NCBI RefSeq assembly: GCF_014898095.1 | Contig: NZ_CP062946.1 | Location: 2,170,001-2,234,000 of the forward strand | Origin: Thalassotalea sp. LPB0316 | Lineage (GTDB): Bacteria; Pseudomonadota; Gammaproteobacteria; Enterobacterales; Alteromonadaceae | Reading direction: 5' to 3' | DNA: 64,000 nucleotides | The notes under the pieces: model-generated | Seen by the model: the letters and a program-made list of their open reading frames with translations, nothing else | Database searches by the model: none | Told to the model about the DNA's origin: nothing | Program-made: the position numbers and the translations under genes | Part shown: positions 39,982 to 49,814 of the stretch, piece by piece | How the letters are laid out: every line of letters begins with the position of its first letter | How positions within the stretch are numbered: position 1 is the first letter of the stretch

Positions 39982-40629
39982 GTGGAAGCAAGTTTTTGGC
40001 ATAACTGTTGGCAGAAAGACTCGATTGGCTTTCACCAAGATGAGTTGCACCCGTTTTTAACTCAGTACATACAACCGTTAATTGGTGCTCAAGACCATAA
40101 AGTGTTCGTACCTTTGTGCGGTAAATCACTTGATATGTTTTTTTGGGCTGAGCATATGCAAGTTGATGGGTGTGAGTTAAGTGAAATCGCGTGTCGAGAC
40201 TTTTTTGAAGATCACAATATTGATTATCAAACACACTTAAAGCCGCCATTTGTTTGTTATAGCAAAGATGAAATAAGGCTCTATCAAGGCGATATTTTTG
40301 AACTTTCGCCAGAGATGTTAGGCAAAGTAGACTGGGTTTATGATCGCGCTGCGCTCATCGCCTTACCTAAGTCCTTGCAATTGCAATACGTTGATTATAT
40401 CCGTAGCTTAGTTACCACAGGGGTTAAGCTTGCTTTGATAACGCTTGAGTTTCCGCCAGAAGAGTTATCAGGCCCGCCATTTCCTGTGTTTCAAGCTGAT
40501 GTTAATCATTTGTTTGACGGCTTTAATATTGAATTAATAGGCGAGCGGGAGTTAACTAATAAACAATTTGCTCGACGGACGTTTGACGTCAGTTTTTTGC
40601 GTGAAAAGCTTTATTTGATTACTGTTTAA
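39982..40629 (+). CDS. tpm: Thiopurine S-methyltransferase family protein
   Basis: The 215-residue SAM-dependent enzyme matches bacterial Tpm: FWHNCWQKDSIGFHQDELHPFL (minus its ends), VFVPLCGKSLDM, DGCELSEIACRDFF and WVYDRAALIALP. Bacterial members methylate thiopurines and, in several species, detoxify selenium or tellurium oxyanions. The start codon is GTG 39982, two bases after the sohB stop. A cluster of palindromic repeats follows the gene. Confidence 0.93.
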   Translation: MEASFWHNCWQKDSIGFHQDELHPFLTQYIQPLIGAQDHKVFVPLCGKSLDMFFWAEHMQVDGCELSEIACRDFFEDHNIDYQTHLKPPFVCYSKDEIRLYQGDIFELSPEMLGKVDWVYDRAALIALPKSLQLQYVDYIRSLVTTGVKLALITLEFPPEELSGPPFPVFQADVNHLFDGFNIELIGERELTNKQFARRTFDVSFLREKLYLITV

Positions 40630-40680
40630 TAATAAAAAGAGTCATATCTATTATATTGAGTCATACCTGCTTTATTGAGT

Positions 40681-40862
40681 GATACCCGAGTAGTCGGGTA
40701 TCTCTCTTTTGAGTATCAAACCAAGAGATTCCGGCCTAAACCAACGCCGGAATGACGAACTAGGTCATGCCTTAGCAGTCCGGGCCTCACAGCAAAGCAG
40801 CCATACCCGAGTAATCGGGTATCTTACAGATAAAACGTCATACCCGAGTAGTCGGGTATCTC
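40681..40862 (-). repeat. Palindromic intergenic repeat cluster, three A and one B copies
   Basis: Type A copies (ATACCCGA, four bases, TCGGGTAT) lie at about 40681-40703, 40802-40823 and 40838-40860. A type B copy (ATTCCGGC, ten bases, GCCGGAAT) lies at about 40721-40757. The order A-B here reads as the reverse complement of the array at 44971-45573, so the two clusters are inverted with respect to each other. The elements are REP-like by structure and intergenic position. The 40630-40936 gap otherwise holds only the terminator below. Confidence 0.88.
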
Positions 40863-40879
40863 TTTAGGTCGCAGCCACA

Positions 40880-40915
40880 AAAAAAGGTCAACGTGTTACT
40901 GCGTTGACCTTTTTT
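40880..40915. terminator. Bidirectional terminator before the second symporter
   Basis: A perfect 14-bp stem, with arms AAAAAAGGTCAACG and its complement, has an eight-base loop. The A and T ends allow termination in both directions. It serves the minus-strand symporter gene and possibly tpm on the plus strand. Confidence 0.88.
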
Positions 40916-40936
40916 GTGTAGGTTGACATCCCACTT

Positions 40937-42283
40937 CTAGGCTTTGCCGTCTTTCATATGGTGAAAGTCAATCTCTTCAATCTTCTGGCCGGCGTTTTCA
41001 TCGTTGAAAACACTCTCATCAAGCTGGCCTTCTGTTTTCGCAACAACCATAGTCACCATTGAGTCACCTGTTACGTTAACCGCTGTACGTGTCATATCTA
41101 ATAAACGGTCAACACCGATAATCAAACCTATACCTTCAACAGGTAAACCAACTTGGTTCAATACCATAGCGAGCATGATTAAACCGACACCCGGTACACC
41201 GGCAGTGCCGATAGAAGCTAGGGTTGCAGTTAAAATTACCATGAGGAAATCAGCAATGGTTAAATCAACATTAAAGACTTGGGCGATAAATACGGTCGCA
41301 ACACCTTGCATAATTGCGGTGCCGTCCATGTTTATTGTTGCACCTAATGGCACGGTGAATGAGGCAATTGAGTTATTTGCGCCCATTTTCTTGGTGGTTG
41401 TTTCTAATGTTACCGGAATGGTCGCATTTGAGCTTGCCGTCGAAAAGGCAAAAATGGCCGTATCACGCATTTTGCGTAAGAACATGATTGGGTTTAAACC
41501 CGTTAATAGTTTTAATAAAACAGGGTAGGTAACCAGTGCATGAATAATCAATACACCCAATACCACCATAAAATAAGCGATCAAATTACTGATCGTGCTT
41601 AATGAAATGTCGGTGAATAGCTTAGCTAATAAACAAAATACGCCGTATGGAGCCAAGTTCATTAAAATGGTTACCAAGCGCATGATCACTTCATTTAAAT
41701 CGACAAATAAGGCAGCGATGCGCTCGCCGGCTTTTCCCGATAACGCGGTAGCAATGCCAAAGAGTAGGGCAAAAACGATGACTTGAAGCATGTTACCTTG
41801 CGCAAACGCGGTAAAAGGGTTACTCGGGAACATTTGGATAATAACTTGGGCAAGTGAAGGCGCTTCTTTACTAGTAAATAAGGTGTCTGAGTCCATATTT
41901 ACGCCTTCGCCTGGCGAAACTAATAGCGCTATTGAAATAGCAAAGGTAATTGCTAGGGCCGTGGTAATTAGATACAAACCTACCGCTTTACCACCAATGC
42001 GACCTAACTTAGCTGTGTCGTTTAGCGAGCAAGTACCGCACACTAAAGAAACAAACACCAAAGGTACAACGAGCATTTTCAAACTCGCAACAAATACTTG
42101 ACCACCAATTTCAAAAACGCCATCGACAAAAAATGAGCGGAAAGAAAAGTCGAAAAAGTAGAGTGGAATGACGAAGTCGTTGCCGTCTGGCATCAGTAGT
42201 TGGAGGATAAAACCTACTAAAATGCCCAATCCCATACCGATGACAATTCGCGTTGTTAGATTTTTTGTTTTATTTTTAGTCAT
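40937..42283 (-). CDS. Dicarboxylate/amino acid:cation symporter (GltP/DctA-like)
   Basis: This inner-membrane transporter of 448 residues has the DAACS marks: ASLKMLVVPLVFVSL, the serine-rich hairpin STASSNATIPVTLE, VPLGATINMDGTAI, the GTAGVPGVG loop, and DRLLDMTRTAVNVTGD in the substrate site. The Arg in DMTRTAVNVTGD is the usual marker for acidic substrates, so glutamate, aspartate or C4-dicarboxylate uptake with sodium or protons is likely. The long ten-residue charged end is ordinary. It is bracketed by the inverted REP-like clusters together with the next gene. Confidence 0.92.
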   Translation of the reverse strand: MTKNKTKNLTTRIVIGMGLGILVGFILQLLMPDGNDFVIPLYFFDFSFRSFFVDGVFEIGGQVFVASLKMLVVPLVFVSLVCGTCSLNDTAKLGRIGGKAVGLYLITTALAITFAISIALLVSPGEGVNMDSDTLFTSKEAPSLAQVIIQMFPSNPFTAFAQGNMLQVIVFALLFGIATALSGKAGERIAALFVDLNEVIMRLVTILMNLAPYGVFCLLAKLFTDISLSTISNLIAYFMVVLGVLIIHALVTYPVLLKLLTGLNPIMFLRKMRDTAIFAFSTASSNATIPVTLETTTKKMGANNSIASFTVPLGATINMDGTAIMQGVATVFIAQVFNVDLTIADFLMVILTATLASIGTAGVPGVGLIMLAMVLNQVGLPVEGIGLIIGVDRLLDMTRTAVNVTGDSMVTMVVAKTEGQLDESVFNDENAGQKIEEIDFHHMKDGKA

Positions 42284-42441
42284 AACAAGAAGTAATTAGC
42301 TGAAAATCCCCAATAGCGTATCAGATTTTTAAGGATAAAAAACCTTAGAAGACGATGTTTGCTAATTTTGTCGTGACCTTACGGTGAATATTCGGTTAAG
42401 ATGTTGTTGCTTATTATAATAATACTAGGGAGAGCCAGTAT

Positions 42442-44898
42442 ATGGAGCTACTTCGTCGCTTAAGTGTATTGCTTATGCTTGTTACGGTCGTCAGTTGTGG
42501 CGGTGGTGGTGATGGTCTGTCGAGAGACGGTAATGGAGGCGGAGATGACGGTGGTGGCAATAATAGCACCATTACAGTTTCGCTATCTAGCACAGACACC
42601 AACGTTACCGGACAAGCACCTATTACCGTCACTGCTACGGTACTTGAAAATTCTCAACCCAAAGAAGGTGAACTCGTTACGTTTACGACAACGTTAGGCG
42701 CGTTATCACCAACCTCAGGTACGGCTAGAACTAATGCTGACGGTGTCGCAGATATCGTCCTTACTGCTGGTTCTGTTCGTGGTGCAGGCGAAGTCACCGC
42801 TACATTGAATTCAGGCGAATCGGCAAGTTTAACATTCTCTACCCAAGGAGATGATATCGGCGTTGTTGGCGATATTAATATCTCTGTAGCGTTAGTCGAT
42901 GCTCAAGGTAATCCTACCGATTCAATTACCGCTTCAAAACCTGCTAAAGCGATTGCTACCGTTAATGGTATTTCAGCGCCAGTAATCGTAACTTTTAATG
43001 CAAGTATTGGTGATTTACCTATTCCAACCGCCATTACTGATGCCAACAATCAAGCGTCGGTCGATTTATTTGCCGGTAACAGTTTAGGTGCCGGGACAAT
43101 CACTGCCAGTATAGCGTCAGGTGAAAGTGGCCAAGAAATTTTCGTCATTGGCTCAACCAATGTATTAATGGGCAGTGGCGAGCCATTTGTTGAAGGTGTC
43201 GCAGCGATTGACCTAGCCGGTAGTTTATCTGCGGGTGGAACTGCGGTTATTTCCGTTAATATTATTGATGAAGAAGGCAACCCTTTTACTGAAGCGATTG
43301 ACGTAAACTTTACTTCTGGTTGTGCTAGTTTGCCAACACCAACAGCGTTAATTAGCTCTCCGATTAATACGTCAAATGGTACGGCATCGACAACTTATTT
43401 AGCACAAGGTTGTGTTGGCGACGATACCATTAACGTTACAGCAAATGCTGGCGGAATAAACCTATCAGCAAGTGCGGTTATTAATGTGTTACCGGCTAAT
43501 GTTGGTAGTATTGAGTTTGAATCGGCAACCCCTGAAAATATTTCTTTGTTAGGTACCGGTGCTTTAGGTGGCTCAGAAAGCGCAACTGTCGTGTTTAAGG
43601 TACTCGATACTAATGGCGATCCGGTAAATGGTCAGCAGGTTGATTTTAGCTTAAATACCGATGTTGGTAATGTATCAATTAGCCCAACGTCGGCAACAAC
43701 TAATGCGCAAGGTCTAGTACAAACGGTAGTCAATTCAGGAACGGTAGCCACTACGGTACGTGTACAAGCTGTGATTGCGGGTAGTGATCCACAGATTACC
43801 TCACAATCGAGTTTACTGGTTGTTTCGACTGGTATTCCAGATCAAGATAGCTTTAGTTTATCTGCGGATGTGTTGAATCCCGAAGCGTGGATCATCGATG
43901 GTACTCAAGTGGTTGTAACAGCGCGCTTAGCTGATGCCTTTAATAACCCTGTGCCTGATGGTACTGCGGTTTCATTTACAACGGAAGGTGGTTCAATTGA
44001 TCCGGCCTGTACCACGGTAAATGGTTCTTGTAGCGTAAATTGGTACAGTCAATTTCCGCGCCCAGAAGGCAAGGAGTTGGCAATCGAAGGGCGTACACCT
44101 GAAATCGTCAACACCATGGGGCAAAAATACGGTGGCCGCGCAACCATTTTAGCTACCGCAATCGGTGAAGAGTCATTCCCTGATTTAAATGGTAATGGTC
44201 GTTTTGATGCTTCTGAGCAAGCAGCCTTTACTGGCACCGATATCAGTGGTTTTGCCTATGACTTAAAAGAAGCTTTTGTCGATCACAACGAAGACGGTTT
44301 GTACAGCCCAGTAGAAGCAGGCGCGGAAACTGGTGGTGAAATAGAAACTTTTGTTGATTTTGATAATTCACAAGACTTTACAGTTAACGATGGCAAATAT
44401 AATGGTGTTTTATGTGCGATTCCCGCTCATGATGGTTGTAGCACACAAAAGTCGATTAACGTGCGTAAATCCCTTGTTCTCGTCATGTCGGGTTCATCGG
44501 CAAACTTTGTTACCTTATCAACAACCGATGCGGTGGTTAAAACTATCGACGACGATAACGACCCTAATACACCTGAGGTTGCAAACCCCAACTATGACCC
44601 AAATGATGACACCGTTTACATCGCCGGTGAAAACGTGGGCTCTGCCAGTGTAATTATTGCCGACTTACACAATCAGCCAATGCCTGCCGGCAGTGAGGTG
44701 CGATTCAACGCAACAGTAGGGTCTGTTCAAGGTACTTCAAGCTTTACGTGGCCAAATGATAACCACAACGGTGGTGCTGCGTTTGGTGTATCAATTAAAG
44801 GTGAAAACGAACCTAAAACAGGTACGTTATTAATTGAGGTGGAAACACCAAGTGGCACAGTGACTACATACAACGCGATCACTATCGTGATTCAGTAG
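42442..44898 (+). CDS. Lipoprotein with repeated bacterial Ig-like (Big_1/invasin) domains
   Basis: The 818-residue protein begins with a lipoprotein signal (LLMLVTVVSCGGGGDG, Cys at about residue 19) and a Gly/Asp-rich low-complexity spacer (about 20-40). It then has several repeats of a beta-sandwich of the Big_1/invasin type, marked by recurring blocks such as PITVTATVLENSQPKEGELVTFTT (trimmed), ALSPTSGTARTNADGVADIVLTAG and related copies up to about residue 530. An Asp/Asn-rich, calcium-binding-like middle region follows (DLNGNGRFDASEQAAF). It is probably an outer-surface protein of structural or adhesion type. It starts after an AGGGAGAG Shine-Dalgarno. Confidence 0.85.
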   Translation: MELLRRLSVLLMLVTVVSCGGGGDGLSRDGNGGGDDGGGNNSTITVSLSSTDTNVTGQAPITVTATVLENSQPKEGELVTFTTTLGALSPTSGTARTNADGVADIVLTAGSVRGAGEVTATLNSGESASLTFSTQGDDIGVVGDINISVALVDAQGNPTDSITASKPAKAIATVNGISAPVIVTFNASIGDLPIPTAITDANNQASVDLFAGNSLGAGTITASIASGESGQEIFVIGSTNVLMGSGEPFVEGVAAIDLAGSLSAGGTAVISVNIIDEEGNPFTEAIDVNFTSGCASLPTPTALISSPINTSNGTASTTYLAQGCVGDDTINVTANAGGINLSASAVINVLPANVGSIEFESATPENISLLGTGALGGSESATVVFKVLDTNGDPVNGQQVDFSLNTDVGNVSISPTSATTNAQGLVQTVVNSGTVATTVRVQAVIAGSDPQITSQSSLLVVSTGIPDQDSFSLSADVLNPEAWIIDGTQVVVTARLADAFNNPVPDGTAVSFTTEGGSIDPACTTVNGSCSVNWYSQFPRPEGKELAIEGRTPEIVNTMGQKYGGRATILATAIGEESFPDLNGNGRFDASEQAAFTGTDISGFAYDLKEAFVDHNEDGLYSPVEAGAETGGEIETFVDFDNSQDFTVNDGKYNGVLCAIPAHDGCSTQKSINVRKSLVLVMSGSSANFVTLSTTDAVVKTIDDDNDPNTPEVANPNYDPNDDTVYIAGENVGSASVIIADLHNQPMPAGSEVRFNATVGSVQGTSSFTWPNDNHNGGAAFGVSIKGENEPKTGTLLIEVETPSGTVTTYNAITIVIQ

Positions 44899-44918
44899 CA
44901 GCAAGCACCACAAGGAAT

Positions 44919-44953
44919 AAAAGCGGAAGGTCGTTAATACCTTCCGCTTTTTT
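44919..44953 (+). terminator. Rho-independent terminator after the Ig-repeat lipoprotein
   Basis: AAAAGCGGAAGG (44919-44930) and CCTTCCGCTTTT (44940-44951) form a 12-bp stem around a nine-base loop, ending in T bases. Confidence 0.9.
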
Positions 44954-44970
44954 ATTGGCTTAAATAAAAA

Positions 44971-45573
44971 GATACCCGACTACTCGGGTATGAGTCATGT
45001 TGTCGCGGTGTAATGCGAGTTCGTCATGCCGGCGTTGTTTTGGCCGGAATCTCTTGGATTGATAGTCAAAAGAGAGATACCCGACTACTCGGGTATGACG
45101 TCATGTTGTCGCGGTGTAATGCGAGTTAGTCATTCCGGCGTTGGTTTAGGCCGGAATCTCTTGGCTTGATAGTCAAAAGAGAGATACCCGACTGCTCGGG
45201 TATGACGTTCAATCTGTAAGATAGCCGATTGCTCGGGTATGACGCTAGTTCGTCATGCCGGCGTTGTTTTGGCCGGAATCTCTTGGTTTAATATTTAAAA
45301 GAGAGATACCCGACTACTCGGGTATGACCTTCAATCTGTAAGATAGCCGATTGCTCGGGTATGACGCTAGTTCGTCATTCCGGCGTTGGTTTAGGCCGGA
45401 ATCTCTTGGTTTGATAGTCAAAAGAGAGATACCCGACTACTCGGGTATGACGTTCAATCTGTAAGATACCCGATTGCTCGGGTATGACGCTAGTTCGTCA
45501 TTCCGGCGTTGTTTTAGGCCGGAATCTCTTGGTTTGATGCCTAAAAGAGAAATACCCGATTGCTCGGGTATGA
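44971..45573 (+). repeat. REP-like palindromic array, nine A and five B elements
   Basis: Element A is an 8-bp inverted repeat, ATACCCGA and TCGGGTAT with a four-base spacer. Copies start near 44971, 45076, 45183, 45220 (one arm mutated to ATAGCCGA), 45305, 45342 (ATAGCCGA again), 45428, 45465 and 45551. Element B is an inverted repeat, ATTCCGGC and GCCGGAAT with a ten-base spacer, followed by CTCTTGG. Copies start near 45021, 45128, 45250, 45370 and 45495, and two of them (45021, 45250) have GC instead of TT in the first arm. The repeating unit is about 105 bases in the first two copies. It is about 122 bases later, where an extra A element and CAATCTGTAAG are included. The array ends 17 bases before the stop of the ureohydrolase gene. 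Confidence 0.92.
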
Positions 45574-45589
45574 CTTATGTTAAAGCGAG

Positions 45590-46696
45590 TTACTTATTCA
45601 TTGCCTTGATCATTAACGCCGACAAATCGCCCGCGACTTTAAAGGTTTTCGCTACCGCTTCTTGACCTCTGCCCGTACTATCGGTAAACGGTGCTAATTC
45701 CATCATGTCGGCACCAGTAATCGGATAGAGCTTTGCGAGCTCAGAAATGATCTTCTCAGCTTCGTCAGGATACAAACCGTCTGGCTCAGGCGTACCTGTT
45801 GCGGAAGCAAATTCTTGGTCGATGGCATCAATATCAAAACTAATGTATAGCTCATCAATTGCTTCAGGTGCTAATTGCGCTTTGATATTTTCGATAACGG
45901 CGTCAACGCCTTGCTCACGCACCTCGTGTGCCCAGTGCTGTTTAACACCAAAGGTTTCTTCCCAGTGTGATTTTGGTTTACCGCTTGAGCGAATACCCAC
46001 CTGAATTAAGTGATGTGGTTCATGTAAATCATCAAGAATATGAGTACACCATGAGCCAAAGCACAAATCGATGCCTAAACGTTCGTGCAATAAATCGGTA
46101 TGAGCATCAAAATGGATGATCGCTACGCGTTTGCCTTGTGCTTTTTTCGCCATTAAATAAGGCTTGGTCAGCGCATAACTAATTGAGTGATCACCGCCAA
46201 TACCGAACACGCCTTTTTCCGGAAACTCGCGGTAAAACTCGTGCAATGTTTCTTCCGTAATGCTCAATGGGCTAACAGGTAAGTTGCTATTTTCATCTTG
46301 GTACAAAGCACGGCGGCAGTTGCTTAACGTCGCTTCATTCAAATATTTATCGTGCAATAAATGTGGGATAACGCGTACGTCACCTAAATCAAAGCTAGCA
46401 AGGTTTGGGTGTTGTTCTAATAATGTTGAGCGCAAGAATAGCGGCCCCCAGTTTGCACCGCGCAATATTCCACCGCCACAATCAGAGGCAACACCTAAAA
46501 TTACCGTATTACACGCTGTCGGTAATTTGTCGAAAGATTGATGCCAGAGCTCATCAATATGCTGAGTTTGCCCAAATAAGCTGTAATGCAGCGCTTCTTT
46601 GCGCTCTTTAGCTGTGTTTACGGTAAAAACGCCATTGCCCGGCGGACAAAGCGTTTGCTTGATGTTGTCAAAAAATGCTGTTTTTGAGTCTGCCAT
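45590..46696 (-). CDS. Ureohydrolase (arginase/agmatinase/formimidoylglutamase family)
   Basis: The 368-residue protein belongs to the manganese-dependent ureohydrolase family: GIGGDHSISY, IIHFDAHTDLLHE and YISFDIDAIDQEFA carry the metal-binding His and Asp residues. The first 60 or so residues extend beyond a compact arginase. Arginine, agmatine or formimidoyl-glutamate could be the substrate; the SFDIDAIDQ block is common to all. It stands alone, with the REP-like array immediately downstream of its stop. Confidence 0.87.
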   Translation of the reverse strand: MADSKTAFFDNIKQTLCPPGNGVFTVNTAKERKEALHYSLFGQTQHIDELWHQSFDKLPTACNTVILGVASDCGGGILRGANWGPLFLRSTLLEQHPNLASFDLGDVRVIPHLLHDKYLNEATLSNCRRALYQDENSNLPVSPLSITEETLHEFYREFPEKGVFGIGGDHSISYALTKPYLMAKKAQGKRVAIIHFDAHTDLLHERLGIDLCFGSWCTHILDDLHEPHHLIQVGIRSSGKPKSHWEETFGVKQHWAHEVREQGVDAVIENIKAQLAPEAIDELYISFDIDAIDQEFASATGTPEPDGLYPDEAEKIISELAKLYPITGADMMELAPFTDSTGRGQEAVAKTFKVAGDLSALMIKAMNK

Positions 46697-47049
46697 AATA
46701 ATCTCGAACTACTTGTTTTAGAGGAAAGCGCCCATACTTAGAGGTTTTAGTATTTATTATGTGCTATTTCACGGCTCGGCTTTGTATTAATTCAAAAAGC
46801 GGTTACCTTTTATAGCAAAGTCTATTATGATGTGGCGCCAAAAAATTGGGCGTCATTATATCTAAATTGATTTATTTGGGTAATATAAAAAAATTATTAC
46901 TTGTCAGCATTGTTAATAATAGATATATCTAATAGTTATTTTAAAAAGCTTATTATAAGCGTTTTAATCATCATCGCCTCGCTCATCCATATTTAGTGCG
47001 ATAAAAGATCGATAGGGGACTGCCCCTTAATTTAGGAATTTATATACGT
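46697..47049 (+). promoter_or_regulatory. topA upstream region, weak promoter-like elements
   Basis: This 353-base gap, divergent between the ureohydrolase gene and topA, has no gene. A TTGTCA at 46901 and TATATC at 46924, 17 bases apart, are a weak promoter candidate for topA. A short GGGG/CCCC hairpin (47014-47027) lies about 23 bases before the topA start, in its likely 5' leader. Both are suggestions from pattern only. Confidence 0.3.
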
Positions 47050-49722
47050 ATGGCAAAATCACTGGTTATCGTCGAGTCACCAGCAAAAGCTAAAACGATC
47101 AACAAATACTTAGGCAAAAACTTTGTTGTTAAGTCGAGTGTTGGTCATGTGCGTGATCTTCCGACGGGAAGTTCAGGCAAAAAAGTTGCAGCCAAATCTC
47201 CAGCAGAAGTGAGAAAAATGTCACCTGAAGCGAAGGCAAAGTACAAAGCAAAGCGTGACAAACAAGCCTTATTTAACCGCATGGGTATTAACCCTGAAAA
47301 AGATTGGCAAGCGGATTACCAAATACTGCCAGGTAAAGAGAAAGTTGTTACTGAATTAAAAAAACTGGCGCAAAACGCTGATACTATTTATCTCGCAACC
47401 GATTTGGATCGCGAGGGAGAAGCGATAGCATGGCATTTGAAAGAAATTATTGGTGCCGACGACGATAAGTACAAGCGTGTTGTTTTTAACGAAATTACGC
47501 AAAACGCGATTGAGCAAGCATTCTCTGAACCGGGAGAGTTAAGCATGCCGGGCGTAAATGCACAACAAGCGCGCCGCTTTTTAGATCGCGTTGTTGGCTT
47601 TATGGTAAGCCCGCTGCTTTGGAAAAAGCTCGCTCGCGGTTTATCGGCTGGCCGTGTTCAGTCAGTTGCTGTAAAACTCGTTGTTGAAAAAGAGCGTGAG
47701 ATAAAAGCCTTTATCCCAGAAGAGTTTTGGGACATTCACGCGCAAACCCTAACGAGCGACAAAACAGCGTTAAAATTAGCGGTTACTCACGAATCGGGCA
47801 AAGCGTTTAAGCCAACCAATGAAGCACAAACGATGAGTGCGGTTAAAGCGCTTGAGAATGCCTCATACCAAGTCAGTAAGCGCGAAGATAAACCCTCAAA
47901 AAGTTCGCCTTCAGCACCATTTATTACCTCGACTTTACAGCAAGCGGCAAGCACGCGATTGGGGTATGGTGTTAAGCGTACTATGAGCTTAGCTCAGCGC
48001 TTATATGAAGCTGGCCACATTACCTATATGCGTACCGACTCAACCAACTTGAGTAAAGACGCAGTAGCTATGTGTCGCACTTATATTAGTGAAAACTTTG
48101 GTGATGATTATTTACCAGAGAAGGCGAAAGTATACGGTGCAAAATCAAATGCACAAGAGGCTCACGAAGCTATTCGTCCGTCCAATGTGAAATTAGAGGC
48201 TGCGCTATTAACAGATATGGACGCTGACTGTAAGCGTTTATACGAGCTTATTTGGCGCCAATTTGTCGCTTGTCAGATGACGGCAGCGCGCTACGATGTT
48301 TCAACGCTAACGGTATCAGCTGGCGACTTTGATCTTAAAGCCAAAGGCCGTGTGATGAAGTTTGACGGTTGGACGCGTGTTCACCCGCAATTATCAAAAT
48401 CAGATAAAGACACGCATTTACCCGATTTACAAGTTGGCGATAGTTTGTCATTGGTTGAATTAGAGCCGGCCCAACACTTCACCAAACCACCTGCGCGTTA
48501 CGGTGAAGCTTCACTTGTTAAAGAGTTAGAAAAACGCTCGATTGGTCGCCCATCAACCTACGCATCAATTATTTCAACGATTCAAGACAGAGGTTATGTT
48601 CGCCTAGAGAACAAACGTTTTTACGCTGAAAAAATGGGTGAAATCGTAACCGATAGCTTATCGGCAAGCTTTGAAAACTTAATGAGCTACGACTTTACCG
48701 CCAATATGGAAAGCGAGCTTGATGCAATCGCCGGTGGTAATAGCGACTGGAAAGCAGTATTAAATGAGTTTTACAAAAACTTCACTGGATTATTAGAAAA
48801 AGCGGATAAACCGGTTGAAGAAGGCGGTATGCCGAGTAATGAAGTGGTACTCACCGATATTGACTGCCCAACCTGTGGCAGAAAAATGGGTATTCGCACC
48901 GCATCAACTGGCGTATTCTTAGGTTGCTCTGGCTATGCGCTGCCACCAAAGGAGCGCTGTACTACTACGATGAACCTAACGCCAGGTGAAGAAGCGGTAA
49001 GTGTATTAGCAGAAGATCAAGAAACTGAAGCCTTACGTGCGATGCATCGTTGCCCTAAGTGTTCAACAGCGATGGATAGCTATCTGATTGATGAAAAACG
49101 CAAGTTACACGTATGTGGTAATAACCCACAATGTGACGGCGTAGAGTTAGAGTCGGGTGAGTTTAAGATCAAAGGTTATGACGGGCCAATTATCGAGTGT
49201 GATAAGTGTAGTTCAGACATGGAACTTAAATCGGGTCGCTTCGGTAAATACTTTGGTTGTACTAACAGTGAATGTAAAAATACTCGTAAACTATTAGCCA
49301 ATGGTGAAGCTGCGCCACCAAAAGAAGATCCGGTGCAACTACCAGAATTGCCATGTGAAAAATCAGAAGCGCACTTTGTTTTGCGCGATGGTGCAGCAGG
49401 CATATTCTTAGCGGCGAGCACATTCCCTAAATCTCGTGAAACCCGTGCGCCCAAAGTGGCTGAGCTGGCTCGCTTTAGGGATCGCATTTCACCTAAGTTC
49501 TATTATTTAGCCGATGCACCAGCCAAAGATCCTGATGGCAATGAAGCTATTGTTCGCTATAGCCGTAAAACCAAAGAGCAGTACGTAATGACAGAGGTTG
49601 ACGGTAAGGCCACTGGATGGACGGCCAAATATATTGACGGCAAATGGGTTGAAGAGGCCAAAGCAAAAGCTAAACCTAAGGCTAAGGCGAAAGCCAAGCC
49701 AAAAGCCAAAGCGAAAAAATAA
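47050..49722 (+). CDS. topA: DNA topoisomerase I
   Basis: TopA relaxes negative supercoils by cutting one strand, with a covalent tyrosine link. The 890-residue protein shows the Toprim start [20 protein letters not shown], acidic Toprim residues in [15 protein letters not shown], the active Tyr (Y326) in [13 protein letters not shown], and Cys-rich zinc ribbons ([39 protein letters not shown], each trimmed) in the C-terminal half. The last roughly 25 residues are a Lys/Ala/Pro tail (repeats of KAKPKAKA), longer than in E. coli and probably DNA-binding. A terminator follows directly. Confidence 0.98.
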   Translation: MAKSLVIVESPAKAKTINKYLGKNFVVKSSVGHVRDLPTGSSGKKVAAKSPAEVRKMSPEAKAKYKAKRDKQALFNRMGINPEKDWQADYQILPGKEKVVTELKKLAQNADTIYLATDLDREGEAIAWHLKEIIGADDDKYKRVVFNEITQNAIEQAFSEPGELSMPGVNAQQARRFLDRVVGFMVSPLLWKKLARGLSAGRVQSVAVKLVVEKEREIKAFIPEEFWDIHAQTLTSDKTALKLAVTHESGKAFKPTNEAQTMSAVKALENASYQVSKREDKPSKSSPSAPFITSTLQQAASTRLGYGVKRTMSLAQRLYEAGHITYMRTDSTNLSKDAVAMCRTYISENFGDDYLPEKAKVYGAKSNAQEAHEAIRPSNVKLEAALLTDMDADCKRLYELIWRQFVACQMTAARYDVSTLTVSAGDFDLKAKGRVMKFDGWTRVHPQLSKSDKDTHLPDLQVGDSLSLVELEPAQHFTKPPARYGEASLVKELEKRSIGRPSTYASIISTIQDRGYVRLENKRFYAEKMGEIVTDSLSASFENLMSYDFTANMESELDAIAGGNSDWKAVLNEFYKNFTGLLEKADKPVEEGGMPSNEVVLTDIDCPTCGRKMGIRTASTGVFLGCSGYALPPKERCTTTMNLTPGEEAVSVLAEDQETEALRAMHRCPKCSTAMDSYLIDEKRKLHVCGNNPQCDGVELESGEFKIKGYDGPIIECDKCSSDMELKSGRFGKYFGCTNSECKNTRKLLANGEAAPPKEDPVQLPELPCEKSEAHFVLRDGAAGIFLAASTFPKSRETRAPKVAELARFRDRISPKFYYLADAPAKDPDGNEAIVRYSRKTKEQYVMTEVDGKATGWTAKYIDGKWVEEAKAKAKPKAKAKAKPKAKAKK

Positions 49723-49724
49723 CG

Positions 49725-49754
49725 AAAAAAGCTCAACAATGTTGAGCTTTTTTA
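49725..49754 (+). terminator. Rho-independent terminator after topA
   Basis: GCTCAAC and GTTGAGC pair around a three-base loop, extended by six A before and six T after. It lies two bases after the topA stop. Confidence 0.92.
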
Positions 49755-49770
49755 TTTGCGCAATACTATT

Positions 49771-49814
49771 CCTTCAAGCCTTCAAGCCTTCAAGCCTTCA
49801 AGCCTTCAAGCCTT
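49771..49814. repeat. Perfect 8-bp tandem repeat, 5.5 copies
   Basis: TTCAAGCC is repeated in tandem five and a half times without a mismatch. The tract lies between the topA terminator and the ohrR stop, and its last bases meet the ohrR stop codon (minus strand). A short perfect tract like this is prone to slippage. As it lies beyond the stop, changes in copy number should not alter the protein. Confidence 0.93.

Noticed and set aside
39947-40249. 100-residue minus-strand frame opposite tpm
   Set aside because: It lies fully over sohB and tpm on the other strand, with no recognisable domain.
41004-41528. 174-residue plus-strand frame opposite the second symporter
   Set aside because: Long only because the symporter's codon bias leaves few stops; no family features and no ribosome site.
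44971-45573. CRISPR array
   Set aside because: The repeats are two alternating palindromes with similar, not unique, spacers, and no cas gene is near.
45474-45665. 63-residue frame running from the REP-like array into the ureohydrolase gene
   Set aside because: It consists of repeat sequence and antisense coding sequence; no support as a gene.
46260-46541. 93-residue plus-strand frame opposite the ureohydrolase gene
   Set aside because: Shadow of a well-supported gene; Cys and Lys content follow the antisense bias.
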